From positions 186,001-250,000 of the forward strand of contig NZ_JASSVS010000005.1 in assembly GCF_030250645.1 (NCBI RefSeq): 64,000 nucleotides of DNA, in the 5' to 3' direction. Each line of letters begins with the position of its first letter. The first letter of the stretch is position 1. Below the pieces are notes generated by a model. It saw only the letters and a program-made list of their open reading frames with translations, ran no database searches and had not been told where the DNA came from. The position numbers and the translations under genes are program-made. Below, one piece after another: positions 56,215-64,000 of the stretch. Source of the DNA: Marinobacter azerbaijanicus. Lineage in GTDB: Bacteria > Pseudomonadota > Gammaproteobacteria > Pseudomonadales > Oleiphilaceae.

Positions 56215-56658
56215 CTAGAAGGCCATGGTTGCTTCCGCACGCATGGCGTCGGGCATGGGGGGAAACTTGCCCAGAAAACCGAACGTCAACTGCGGCACCA
56301 TGGGCGCTTCCTGATTATTGCGGGATATGACGCAGGTCAGGAAACTGATGCCGGCTGAGTCAACCACCTCGCAATCCCGGGAATCCGTTCCGGACGTCAG
56401 ACTCTCGGATTTTGATGCCCAGCCCTGTTCCAGAGTCGCTTTGGCCGTGGCCACGATCTGGCTGGAAAGATCGTTTTCCGAGAGGCGGGATCGATCCACC
56501 CGCAATGCGGACGAAGCGGCCTGATCCACAACACTCTGCATTTCGTATTTCCCGAAGAAGAGCATGCCGTAGGCCGCCGCCGCATATAACATGGCTATCA
56601 CCAGCGGAAAGAGGAACAGAAACTCCAGGGCTATTGCCCCCTTTTCCGATCTCATCAA
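56215..56658 (-). CDS. tadE: TadE-like minor pseudopilin
   Basis: A 147-residue protein with the TadE start RSEKGAIALEFLFLFPLVI. Cleavage after the glycine would give AIALEF with Glu5, as in type IV pilins. One cysteine pair (residues ~100-115) may form a disulfide. It is expected to be a minor pilus component or initiator. It follows flp by 33 bases. Confidence 0.88.
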   Translation of the reverse strand: MMRSEKGAIALEFLFLFPLVIAMLYAAAAYGMLFFGKYEMQSVVDQAASSALRVDRSRLSENDLSSQIVATAKATLEQGWASKSESLTSGTDSRDCEVVDSAGISFLTCVISRNNQEAPMVPQLTFGFLGKFPPMPDAMRAEATMAF

Positions 56659-56691
56659 GACGGCCCTCCAGTCCCGGGAGCTGTGCTCTAA

Positions 56692-56910
56692 TCAGGCCCC
56701 GCCAGAGCCAGTGAGGTCATTCAACAGTGTGTCGAAGAAACCGCTCACATCGTCGCCGAACGCGGCAGCAGCAATCGCAATAACGACGGCTATCGCACCG
56801 GCAAGAACAATGTATTCAAGTGCGGAAGCGCCTTTCTGCTTCGACTTGAGTGACAATTTCCTGACCTGAATGTGGGCTGCAACGCGGACTGGTAAATCTT
56901 TGATGCTCAT
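56692..56910 (-). CDS. flp: Flp/Fap-type major pilin
   Basis: A 72-residue prepilin. KSKQKGASALEYIVLAGAIA is the class signature: cut after glycine, Glu5-Tyr6, then one hydrophobic helix and a short polar tail rich in Gly and Ser. It is the major subunit of the Tad pilus. AAGGA lies 8 bases before the ATG. First gene of the operon; the AT-rich region upstream should hold the promoter. Confidence 0.93.
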   Translation of the reverse strand: MSIKDLPVRVAAHIQVRKLSLKSKQKGASALEYIVLAGAIAVVIAIAAAAFGDDVSGFFDTLLNDLTGSGGA

Positions 56911-57268
56911 GGCTGGATTCCTTATATTTGTCTTTTATTTGATTTCAACCTAACGATATATCGCCTTCACAGCGACAGATTTTGTTTTGTTTTTTGTTAC
57001 TGACAGTCACGTTTGTTTTCGGGCATTGATTAATGCAGTTGAAAAACACCAATCAAATCCGGTACGGGATCTGTCACCTCGCACAACAGTAATACCAGAG
57101 AGCTTTCCGAATATGGTTGCCCGAAATGACATGTAAGCTGGATATTCGGGCCAACCGGATGCGGTGGACTTGTGCCGGAAGCTAATGCAACTCCCTGAAT
57201 GCTCGACTTATTGCCTTTGCGCAGTGGCCAATGGGATACTGGCCTTTAAATCCGACCCGGACCGTCTT
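56911..57268. other. Intergenic region upstream of the Tad operon and the DUF6231-like gene
   Basis: About 360 bases. The part next to flp (56925-57010) is AT-rich and repeatedly has TTTTG tracts, compatible with a promoter and possibly with nucleoid-protein binding. No sigma-54 or clear -10/-35 pair was found. The in-frame stretch 57164-57268 could extend the next gene by 35 residues but has no ribosome-binding site or conserved look. Confidence 0.35.
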
Positions 57269-57748
57269 ATGACTACGCCCCATCAGGCCGTCGCTCGCAT
57301 AGTGGACGCTATCGAGCCAAATACACTGCTGGTTTGCGGTAACCTGGCAGAAGAGGTGGGAAGGCTCTGGCAGTTACACAATGACACCACACGCCTGACG
57401 ACCCTGTCAGAAACCACCCTCAGTACCGCATTCCCCCTGCCAGAAGTTCAGGACCTGGCACTGGTTACCGGCGTGCTTGAACAACTTCCGCGGGACGAGG
57501 GTGAGCTTCTTCTGGGCCAACTGAGAAACTATGGCACGCACCAGATTGCGGTGTTGGTGGAATCTGACGGGGGCTGGAGTTTTACCGACTTTATCGCCCT
57601 GGGCTTTCGCCGTCAGGCTGAGCTGACTAATAATGGCAAAACGTCGACGCTCTATACCTACAATATCGATAACTATAACCACAAACGGGCGTGGAATAAT
57701 CCGGATAACTGGGCGAACCCGGAGATGTGGGACAAGGCCCGGTGGTAG
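57269..57748 (+). CDS. DUF6231-like protein
   Basis: A 159-residue soluble protein. It shows LLVCGNLAEEVGRLWQ, DLALVTGVLEQLPRDEGELLLGQLRN and the tail AWNNPDNWANPEMWDKARW, which resembles the conserved gammaproteobacterial DUF6231 family with a degenerate methyltransferase-like layout. No function is known. The ATG at 57269 is chosen because the residues before it look noncoding; no good ribosome-binding site is present at either start. It converges with the fructosamine kinase gene 9 bases away. Confidence 0.7.
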   Translation: MTTPHQAVARIVDAIEPNTLLVCGNLAEEVGRLWQLHNDTTRLTTLSETTLSTAFPLPEVQDLALVTGVLEQLPRDEGELLLGQLRNYGTHQIAVLVESDGGWSFTDFIALGFRRQAELTNNGKTSTLYTYNIDNYNHKRAWNNPDNWANPEMWDKARW

Positions 57749-57757
57749 CCGCCACCC

Positions 57758-58513
57758 TCACATCGCTTCAAACACCCTCAGATTTCGCTGACAGGCATCG
57801 AGGTAGGACGCTCCGAAGAGATTATAGTGATTGAGGGTATGATAGAGGTTATAGACGGAACGCTTGGTGTTGTAGACCCCGGTTCTTGGATAAACCCGGT
57901 CATAGGCGCGATAGAAGGCCGTTGAAAAACCACCAAACAGTTCCGTCATGGCAATGTCCGCTTCCCGATCACCATAATAGACCGCAGGGTCAATCAGCCA
58001 GGGGCCGGAGTTGTCGAATAGCACGTTACCGGACCACAGGTCGCCATGGAGCAGGCTGGACTGCTCACAGTGCTCGTTCAGGAATTGTCTGAGAGCGGCG
58101 CTGCTGCCTGCAAGCACGGCCTCGAACTCTTCCCGTACCTGCCGATCGCGGATCATGCTTACCTGCACCCGCAGGCGGTTTTCCAGAAAGAAGTCGCCCC
58201 AGTCGTCTGTCAGGCGATTTTTCTGTGGTGACAAACCGATCATATTGTCACTATCAAAACCGTAGTGCGGCTGACGGATGGCATGCATCCGGGCCAGTCC
58301 CTCACCCAGGGCCACCATGGCGTCCTCGCTTGCAGGGCCGGGGTTTATACGGGGAATCACCAGTTCCCGCTGTGACACGGACTTCACGTCCGGAACACGC
58401 AACTTGCTGACACCGGCCAGCCTGAGAGTCTCTGCCAGTAGTTCAAGCCCGCGGGCCTCGCACAACAGAGCATCGGGAAAAGACGTGGAATTGTGCTTGA
58501 TGAAATCAGCCAT
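57758..58513 (-). CDS. Fructosamine/ketosamine-3-kinase family protein
   Basis: A 251-residue kinase-like protein (APH fold, YniA type). LLHGDLWSGNVLFDNSG is the catalytic loop with Asp, WLIDPAVYYGDREADIAM binds metal, and NHYNLFGASYLD is the family end. It is shorter than the usual ~290 residues because the N-terminal ATP-binding hairpin is brief. It phosphorylates ketosamines on glycated proteins for repair. Divergent from the YkvA gene. Confidence 0.9.
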   Translation of the reverse strand: MADFIKHNSTSFPDALLCEARGLELLAETLRLAGVSKLRVPDVKSVSQRELVIPRINPGPASEDAMVALGEGLARMHAIRQPHYGFDSDNMIGLSPQKNRLTDDWGDFFLENRLRVQVSMIRDRQVREEFEAVLAGSSAALRQFLNEHCEQSSLLHGDLWSGNVLFDNSGPWLIDPAVYYGDREADIAMTELFGGFSTAFYRAYDRVYPRTGVYNTKRSVYNLYHTLNHYNLFGASYLDACQRNLRVFEAM

Positions 58514-58621
58514 GCAACCAGTATAACCGTGATTACGAAGCCTTCTGCAAACCCTCTTGGCTTTGTCACCGGCTTAGTGGATCATGGAAACTGCACGGCT
58601 ACTCAATACGGGAAACAGCCT

Positions 58622-59041
58622 ATGGCAACGTTCAGTGATCGCAAGGCAAACGAACAATTGAAGACCGAAGCCAGCAAGGTCCACGGCGACGATGTGGCGG
58701 ACCTGCTCGCCCGCCAGAAAGCCATAGAGGACAAAGTCAGGAACAGCGGCAAACTGCGGCGGTTCGGCACGGATATCCGCCTGATGTTTGCCATGCTGCG
58801 GGACTACTGGCAGGGCAACTATCGCAACGTACCATGGAAGAGTATCGCCGCCATTGCCGGTGCACTGATCTACGTCCTTAATCCCCTGGACCTGATTCCT
58901 GACGTGCTGCTGGGCATCGGTTTCCTGGATGACGCTGGCGTGGTCGCCGCATGCCTGGCCATGGTGGAATCCGACCTGATTCGCTACGCTGCCTGGAAAG
59001 ATCACGAAACAGCGACACAAACGCCTACGAATAGCGATTGA
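58622..59041 (+). CDS. YkvA (DUF1232) family membrane-associated protein
   Basis: A 139-residue protein. The C-terminal ~60 residues carry the DUF1232 core YVLNPLDLIPDVLLGIGFLDDAGVVAACL between two hydrophobic segments. The N-terminal ~55 residues are charged and helical. The ATG at 58622 is preferred; the frame is open 43 codons further but overlaps the divergent kinase gene. Function is unknown. Confidence 0.8.
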   Translation: MATFSDRKANEQLKTEASKVHGDDVADLLARQKAIEDKVRNSGKLRRFGTDIRLMFAMLRDYWQGNYRNVPWKSIAAIAGALIYVLNPLDLIPDVLLGIGFLDDAGVVAACLAMVESDLIRYAAWKDHETATQTPTNSD

Positions 59042-59199
59042 CTAAACAGCAGCCTGCTTTGACAGCCCACCACATTGGTGCGTTTCCACTTCCCGTGCAC
59101 CATTTATAGGCACCAACTCCCCTCAGAGCACCCACGAATGCCCATCTTTTGGGCAAAAGAATTACCTAATCCATTCTCAGTCCTGGCATTGCCTCAATC

Positions 59200-59215
59200 C
59201 GGAACACTCCTTGCT
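59200..59215 (+). promoter_or_regulatory. Putative sigma-54 promoter of the ammonium transporter
   Basis: CGGAACACTCCTTGCT has GG and GC separated by exactly 10 bases and a perfect TTGCT -12 element; the -24 part matches TGGCACG at 4 of 7. Transcription would start near 59226, 64 bases before the GTG start. Sigma-54/NtrC control is normal for ammonium transporters. No convincing NtrC site was found. Confidence 0.6.
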
Positions 59216-59217
59216 TA

Positions 59218-59240
59218 TTGTGCACGCTATCAATGCACAA
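59218..59240. promoter_or_regulatory. Inverted repeat at the amt transcription start
   Basis: TTGTGCA-N9-TGCACAA is a perfect 7-bp inverted repeat that covers the start predicted from the sigma-54 promoter. It could be an operator or a 5'-leader hairpin. The half-site resembles that of NtrC (TGCAC) but the spacing is not canonical. Confidence 0.35.
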
Positions 59241-59289
59241 CCCGCCCGTGACCGGTGGATAAAACCAGAAAATCAGGAGCAACCAACCC

Positions 59290-60498
59290 GTGGATATCAC
59301 GAGTGCAGTACACACCCTGACCGAAAGCGCCAACACGCTGTTCATTCTTATCGGTGCCATCATGGTACTGGCCATGCACGCCGGCTTCGCCTTCCTGGAA
59401 GTAGGTACGGTACGCCACAAGAACCAGGTAAATGCGCTGGTAAAGATCATGACCGACTTCGGCATCTCCGCTGTTGCCTATTTCTTCGTCGGCTACTACA
59501 TCGCCTACGGCAGCCACTTCATGGCCGGCGCGTCAGAGCTGACCGCCGCCAATGGCTACGATCTGGTCAAGTTCTTTTTCCTGATGACCTTCGCCGCCGC
59601 CATACCTGCCATTGTTTCAGGCGGCATTGCCGAGCGCGCAAAGTTCTACCCCATGCTGATTGCCTCGGGCCTGATCGTGGCGTTCGTGTACCCGTTTTTT
59701 GAAGGCATGATCTGGAACGGCAATTACGGCTTCCAGTCCTGGCTGGAGAGCCAGTTTGGTGCAGCGTTCCATGACTTCGCCGGCTCCGTTGTAGTGCACG
59801 CCGTTGGCGGCTGGATCGCACTTGCGGCGGTACTGTTGCTGGGTGCCCGTAACGGACGCTATCGCAACGGTCGGGTGGTGGCGTTTGCGCCTTCCAACAT
59901 TCCCTTCCTCGCCCTGGGCGCCTGGATTCTGACTGTGGGCTGGTTCGGTTTTAACGTGATGTCGGCCCAGACACTTGACGGCATCAGCGGTCTGGTGGCG
60001 GTGAACAGCCTCATGGCCATGGTTGGCGGCGTTCTGGTGGCCATGCTGGTGGGCCGCAAGGACCCGGGCTTTATTCACAACGGGCCGCTGGCTGGCCTGG
60101 TGGCAGTATGCGCCGGTTCGGACCTGATGCACCCGGTTGGTGCGCTTATTACCGGTGGCATTGCCGGTGCCATCTTCGTATACATGTTTGAATGGGCCCA
60201 GGACCGAATCGAACGCCTGGACGACGTACTGGGTGTCTGGCCACTGCACGGTGTCTGTGGTGTATGGGGTGCCATCGCGGCCGGTATCTTTGGTCAGGAA
60301 GCCCTTGGCGGCCTGGGCGGCGTGAGCCTGATGTCCCAGATCATCGGCGCCATTGCCGGCGTTGTGGTGGCCTTTGCGGGCGGCCTGATTGTCTATGGCA
60401 TTGTCAGTGCCATCTCTGGCCTGCGTCTGACTGATGAAGAAGAGTTCAACGGCGCGGATGTCAGTATCCACCGCATTGGCGCCACGTCGATGGAGTAA
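59290..60498 (+). CDS. amt: Ammonium transporter
   Basis: A 402-residue Amt/Mep/Rh-type channel with 11 membrane helices. The twin histidines of the pore lie in DFAGSVVVHAVGGWIAL and PLHGVCGVWGAIAAGIFG; GFAFLEVGTVRHKNQVNAL and FAPSNIPFLALGAWIL are family motifs. The start is GTG at 59290 with AGGAG upstream. No PII (glnK) gene is adjacent, so it may be of the AmtB-unlinked marine type. A sigma-54 promoter is predicted. Confidence 0.95.
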   Translation: MDITSAVHTLTESANTLFILIGAIMVLAMHAGFAFLEVGTVRHKNQVNALVKIMTDFGISAVAYFFVGYYIAYGSHFMAGASELTAANGYDLVKFFFLMTFAAAIPAIVSGGIAERAKFYPMLIASGLIVAFVYPFFEGMIWNGNYGFQSWLESQFGAAFHDFAGSVVVHAVGGWIALAAVLLLGARNGRYRNGRVVAFAPSNIPFLALGAWILTVGWFGFNVMSAQTLDGISGLVAVNSLMAMVGGVLVAMLVGRKDPGFIHNGPLAGLVAVCAGSDLMHPVGALITGGIAGAIFVYMFEWAQDRIERLDDVLGVWPLHGVCGVWGAIAAGIFGQEALGGLGGVSLMSQIIGAIAGVVVAFAGGLIVYGIVSAISGLRLTDEEEFNGADVSIHRIGATSME

Positions 60499-60542
60499 CT
60501 GTTTTCAGTCTCTGGGACATCAGGGAAGGCCGGATACAGTGC

Positions 60543-61643
60543 TTAATGACTGTATCCGGTCAGTTCCATATAGCCCACGCCTTCATGGGACCCGGTTACC
60601 GACACCGGGCTTTCCCAGTATGGGTAAAGGCCGAGGTTCCAGTAAGTACCCGGTGGCGCCTTGATGGTCAGGTCCACCTCACGGGACGGAATGGTCAGTC
60701 GCCAGGTCACTGGCACCCTGCCCTGCTGCGTTTTTTTCCAGTTGACTGCGGTCAGGGTCAGTTCGTCATTGCCCAGCACCTCGACCACGCCGCTGGTATT
60801 AATCCAGCTGCCGGACAGATAGGTGTCGTCGTCTTCCAACAGCCGAAACGCCATCAGCTTCTGGCCGTCTTCCAGGTGCAGGGCAAACCAGTCCCAGCCC
60901 TGTTGACCGGTCTTGAGAAACTGGCTGCTCCATTCCCGGTCAAACCAGCCCTTGCCGGACACGTCCAGGGTCTTTTCCCCCAGCGTCACCGTTCCATCAA
61001 CCTGTAAATCCACCAGACTGAAATACATGGAGCCGTCACCGCTGGCTGACTTGGCGCTGAAGCCCTCCTCGCCGTGAGCTACCACACCCCCTGTGTTACC
61101 CAGCCGCAGGTCATAGGACCAGCCATCCCCTTCCACCTGCAAGCGCCACTCCGCGGATCCCGGCAATGCTTCCAGCCGCCAGTCATCCAGCCACACCCGG
61201 AATGGCTCCGCCGTGGCGCCGGCATGACCCACATCGCCCCGGGCAAGCTTTTCGACGAACCAGTGGTCGCCCTCAAATGACACTGCCCCGTGGGCCATCC
61301 AGGCAGCGTCCAGCGGCCAGGTTTCCGGATCGGGAGGATCACTTTCAATCGGCCGGGGCTGCAACGCCTGACGGAACTGGGTCCACTGCACGCCCAGCGG
61401 GCTACCATCCGCTGTTGTCAGATTGGCCGTCAGATACCACCACTCGATGCGGTGCTGCGGGTGGGGACCCCAGTCTTCGGGGAAATTCAGGGTATCACCG
61501 GGCTGCGGCTGCAGGAACCCGGAACCGTCCGCCTCCCCTGCATACTGAGCCAGGCCCGCGAAGCCGGTCTCTGGTGCCGAATCAGAGCAACCGGTGAACG
61601 CCGCAGCAACCAACAGTGCAATGAAGCCGGTATGCGTTCTCAT
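60543..61643 (-). CDS. AttH-like lipocalin-domain lipoprotein (CrtC/hydroxyneurosporene synthase fold)
   Basis: A 366-residue lipoprotein: lipobox VAAAFTGCSD, then the AttH/CrtC fold with HRIEWWYLTANLTTADG, GWFDREWSSQFLKTGQQGWDWFALHLEDG and LMAFRLLEDD. In AttH-type clusters such proteins work with an FtsX-like permease and an ATPase, here the next two genes upstream in transcription. No carotenoid genes are around, so a hydratase role is unlikely. It overlaps the permease by 4 bases (ATGA). Confidence 0.9.
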   Translation of the reverse strand: MRTHTGFIALLVAAAFTGCSDSAPETGFAGLAQYAGEADGSGFLQPQPGDTLNFPEDWGPHPQHRIEWWYLTANLTTADGSPLGVQWTQFRQALQPRPIESDPPDPETWPLDAAWMAHGAVSFEGDHWFVEKLARGDVGHAGATAEPFRVWLDDWRLEALPGSAEWRLQVEGDGWSYDLRLGNTGGVVAHGEEGFSAKSASGDGSMYFSLVDLQVDGTVTLGEKTLDVSGKGWFDREWSSQFLKTGQQGWDWFALHLEDGQKLMAFRLLEDDDTYLSGSWINTSGVVEVLGNDELTLTAVNWKKTQQGRVPVTWRLTIPSREVDLTIKAPPGTYWNLGLYPYWESPVSVTGSHEGVGYMELTGYSH

Positions 61644-63907
61644 GTCTCCACCTGCTTTCTGTCTGCCCTGTGCACCAGCTGCCTGCGCATCAGGTGCGCA
61701 ACAACCATGCCTGTTGCCGCCGCTACCACACCGAGTTCCAGCCAGAACTGGGGATACAGTTCCATGGGTAACGACCAGCCAAAGGCAAGCGGATTGATGC
61801 GGCTGACCAGCACCCAGGTCAGCCAGATACCCAACGGCAGGGCGGCAAGAGTCACCGCCAGTGTGAGCAGGACCGACAGGCGCCGGAGCTGCCCCCTGAC
61901 CACTCGCGCCGGCAGCCCCCAGATACTCAGGAGCTGGAAATACCAGGCCCGGGTGGTGAAGAAGACCCAGCTCATGATCAGCAGGGCAACTGCAGCCAGC
62001 ACCAGTGTCAGAAGGCTGATGGCGCGGGTCAGCAGGAAAGTCTGATCGAACACCTGCGAGGCCAGGGCGCGGATGCTGGCGTTATCCCTTATCGTCACCT
62101 CGGATATATTCCAGACATCCGCCAGCTGTTCGCTGATGTCAGCCATGGTCAGGTCGCCGGGATTCACCGAAAAGCTCTCGAAACCGGGGCTGAAATTCTC
62201 CGGCAATGCAGCCCCGGAGACCATCACCTCCCCCGCCGGGCGGCCATAGTCCGCATAGATGGCCACCACATTCGCTTCGGTTGAAGTACCGCCTATGCCG
62301 ATCTTTAACGTGTCACCCACTCCAAGCTGGTGCCGTCGGGCAAGCTGTTCATTGATCATCACTCCGCCCTGCTCAAGTTTTTCCCAGGGCCTGCCGCTAC
62401 TGGCCAGCAGGGACCAGTCCCTCACCAGATCACTGACGGGTGTCAGAGCGAACAGATCCGCCGGAACCTGATCGCTTTCCGGCTCAGCATCCTTGCCCGG
62501 CTCACCTGCCCTGATCCGTGCCTCACCACGGGCAACACGGTGCCATGGACCGATGCCTTCAAGTTCCTGCAACCGCTCTGCCGCCAGGCTCGCATCCGCG
62601 CCCCGTGGCACCTCGACATAGAACTCTGCCTCCAGACGCTGAGCCAGCCATTCCTCGAAGGTGCTCTCGAACGTTGTCACCAGTGCCTGAACCGCCAGCA
62701 CGGTTGCCATGGCGAACTGCAGCGCCACCACCGGCAGCGCCAGATGCCGGAACATGGCCGCCAGCTCCCGGCGCCGCCAGCGTGCCAGTGGGCCGGTTCC
62801 ATCCAGAGCGGCACGCTCGGACAGCGTCTGCGCCGCCAGTGCCAGTAATCCCGGAGTGAGCCAGCCGGCACCGGCGAAAACCAGCGCCGTGCCAGCAAAG
62901 GCCCAGGCCAGATCCACCGCCAGCGCTACAGTCGCCAGCCCGACAAACAGAACCAGGGCTGCAATCACTCGCCCATGACGGGAGCTGATGACACCCTGCC
63001 AACGCTGTGGAACCAGCCAGTCCACCAGGCAAGCAGTCAGCACCAGCAACAGCATGACCGCGGCGGCCTGCCACGGCAAAGATGCTGCGGAGCCTGCGTA
63101 GAGAGTGACATCAAACAGGCTGTCGAGAGCCTGTCCAAACCCACCCCCCAGCATTGCGGCAAGCTGTGTTCCCAACCAGAGTCCCGGAACCACACAAAAA
63201 CCGGACAGCACCACCAGCTCCAGTGCCAGCAACTGCTGGACCCGACGGCGGGGCACACCAAAGCGGTACAACAATTCAAAGCTCTGCCGGCGCTGAGCGA
63301 CTCCGAGGCGATGGACACTGCGTACCAGCAATCCGGTGATCAATAGCACCAGCAGGCTCAGGGCATCCAGATTAAGCAGGAAGCTGTCCGCCAGCTCGCC
63401 GGTTTCCGGCGCCAACGAAAACGCGCGCAGGGCGTATCCTTCTGGCAGCGCCACACTCTCGTTCGCCGCCAGCAGGTATAGCCGGCTTTCGTATCCCTCG
63501 CGGGAGAGCCTTATGGCGTCGCTGATATCAACAAACGGTGAGCCGTCCAATGAACCAGTGGCCCCACCTGGAGCGGATTCCCCAAAACAACCCATGGCCA
63601 GGGGATCGATACCGATCACCCGTCCCTCCGGCGGCGGGCGCTGGATTTCCAGCCAGGGTGCAACGCACAGGCCAGCCATACGCAGATCGACAAAGTCATC
63701 AACACTGACCCGCTGGCCATCGGCGCGAACCACATGGACTTGGGCCGCTACCGCTTCCTCACTCTGAAACAGACTATGTCGGGCCTGTTCGGTTAGCAGG
63801 GTAACACCGGTCCAGAGCATGGTGGCCAGCACAATCATCACCGCCAACGCCGCAAGCTGGAAAGGATGGCGGCGATAATGGCTGACGAAGGCCCGCACCA
63901 GCATCAT
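61640..63907 (-). CDS. FtsX-like ABC permease
   Basis: A 755-residue permease in the MacB/LolCE-like group. The N-terminal helix (FQLAALAVMIVLATMLWTGV), a periplasmic region, a central set of helices and a second periplasmic domain (RLQELEGIGPWHRVARGEARIRAG) followed by three C-terminal helices (LLTLVLAAVALLIMSWVFF) give two FtsX units. It extracts or moves lipids or lipoproteins across the periplasm with the lipocalin partner. Downstream gene of an ATPase by 3 bases. Confidence 0.9.
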   Translation of the reverse strand: MMLVRAFVSHYRRHPFQLAALAVMIVLATMLWTGVTLLTEQARHSLFQSEEAVAAQVHVVRADGQRVSVDDFVDLRMAGLCVAPWLEIQRPPPEGRVIGIDPLAMGCFGESAPGGATGSLDGSPFVDISDAIRLSREGYESRLYLLAANESVALPEGYALRAFSLAPETGELADSFLLNLDALSLLVLLITGLLVRSVHRLGVAQRRQSFELLYRFGVPRRRVQQLLALELVVLSGFCVVPGLWLGTQLAAMLGGGFGQALDSLFDVTLYAGSAASLPWQAAAVMLLLVLTACLVDWLVPQRWQGVISSRHGRVIAALVLFVGLATVALAVDLAWAFAGTALVFAGAGWLTPGLLALAAQTLSERAALDGTGPLARWRRRELAAMFRHLALPVVALQFAMATVLAVQALVTTFESTFEEWLAQRLEAEFYVEVPRGADASLAAERLQELEGIGPWHRVARGEARIRAGEPGKDAEPESDQVPADLFALTPVSDLVRDWSLLASSGRPWEKLEQGGVMINEQLARRHQLGVGDTLKIGIGGTSTEANVVAIYADYGRPAGEVMVSGAALPENFSPGFESFSVNPGDLTMADISEQLADVWNISEVTIRDNASIRALASQVFDQTFLLTRAISLLTLVLAAVALLIMSWVFFTTRAWYFQLLSIWGLPARVVRGQLRRLSVLLTLAVTLAALPLGIWLTWVLVSRINPLAFGWSLPMELYPQFWLELGVVAAATGMVVAHLMRRQLVHRADRKQVET

Positions 63908-63910
63908 GGA

Positions 63911-64000
63911 TTAACCGGTGCCACGGGCGGTGGAAGCACTGAGATCAAGCAGATGGTCACAGCGGGAAGCCAGCCCGGTATCGTGGGTGGCAAGTACCAG
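63911..64000 (-). CDS. ABC transporter ATPase (C-terminal end only)
   Basis: The last 29 residues are visible. LVLATHDTGLASRCDHLLDL contains the H-loop histidine typical of the end of an ABC ATPase of the LolD/MacB type. The rest lies outside the window. It precedes the FtsX-like permease by 3 bases and is surely its ATPase. Confidence 0.85.
   Translation of the reverse strand: MVLATHDTGLASRCDHLLDLSASTARGTG

Noticed and set aside
59074-59101. GGTGC-N15-GCACC repeat as an NtrC enhancer before amt
   Set aside because: Half-site orientation and spacing are opposite to the NtrC consensus TGCACC-N5-GGTGCA.

Overview
The window looks like chromosome of a marine gammaproteobacterium of the Marinobacter type. 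This is inferred from gene content (a dmp-type phenol meta-cleavage operon, an RND/DUF1302/DUF1329 export cluster, a Tad pilus locus, several c-di-GMP enzymes and a DASH cryptochrome), not from a marker gene. No rRNA, tRNA, CRISPR array, insertion sequence or integrase was seen.

Layout. 1-8.8 kb: a truncated rhodanese, a TauE/SafE permease, a Frag1-like membrane protein, an HD-GYP phosphodiesterase, a hotdog thioesterase, a Fur-box-like site in front of a short orphan ORF, a GGDEF-EAL protein behind two orphan periplasmic binding proteins, and a PfpI-family protein. 8.8-24.3 kb: one long minus-strand operon in the classical order dmpKLMNOP-Q-B-C-D-E-F-G-H-(I). It codes for a multicomponent phenol hydroxylase, catechol 2,3-dioxygenase and the whole lower pathway to pyruvate and acetyl-CoA. 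Three departures stand out: a HCCA-isomerase-like gene and a GST gene between dmpH and dmpI, and beyond dmpI a DODA/LigB-like protein without its metal ligands, a PanE-like reductase and a 4HBT thioesterase.

24.3-35.6 kb: dmpR is divergent from the phenol operon and sits between two sigma-54 promoters. One (24322-24337, minus) drives dmpK. The other (26570-26585, plus) precedes a transport-like operon: a YCF48-like lipoprotein, an RND/MMPL exporter, DUF1302 and DUF1329. Both have XylR/DmpR-type upstream sites in pairs 29-30 bp apart. The best system-level inference here is that DmpR also controls this envelope system. After an internal terminator follow an Aer-like chemoreceptor and an ABM-domain membrane protein.

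35.7-45.0 kb: an electrophile/formaldehyde module (glutathione-dependent formaldehyde dehydrogenase, NemR-like TetR regulator, NemA-like ene-reductase) with two related operators; a five-gene branched-chain-amino-acid-type ABC transporter with a Tat-exported binding protein; and a DASH cryptochrome. 45.0-56.9 kb: a minus-strand Tad/Flp pilus operon (flp-tadE-rcpC-rcpA-tadZ-tadA-tadB-tadC-tadD-small secreted protein-tadG-like) that ends in a PAS-GAF-GAF-GGDEF diguanylate cyclase. Its TadZ lacks a P-loop. 57-64 kb: a DUF6231-like protein, a fructosamine kinase, a YkvA protein, a sigma-54-dependent ammonium transporter, and an ABC ATPase/FtsX permease/AttH-like lipocalin lipoprotein cluster that runs off the window.
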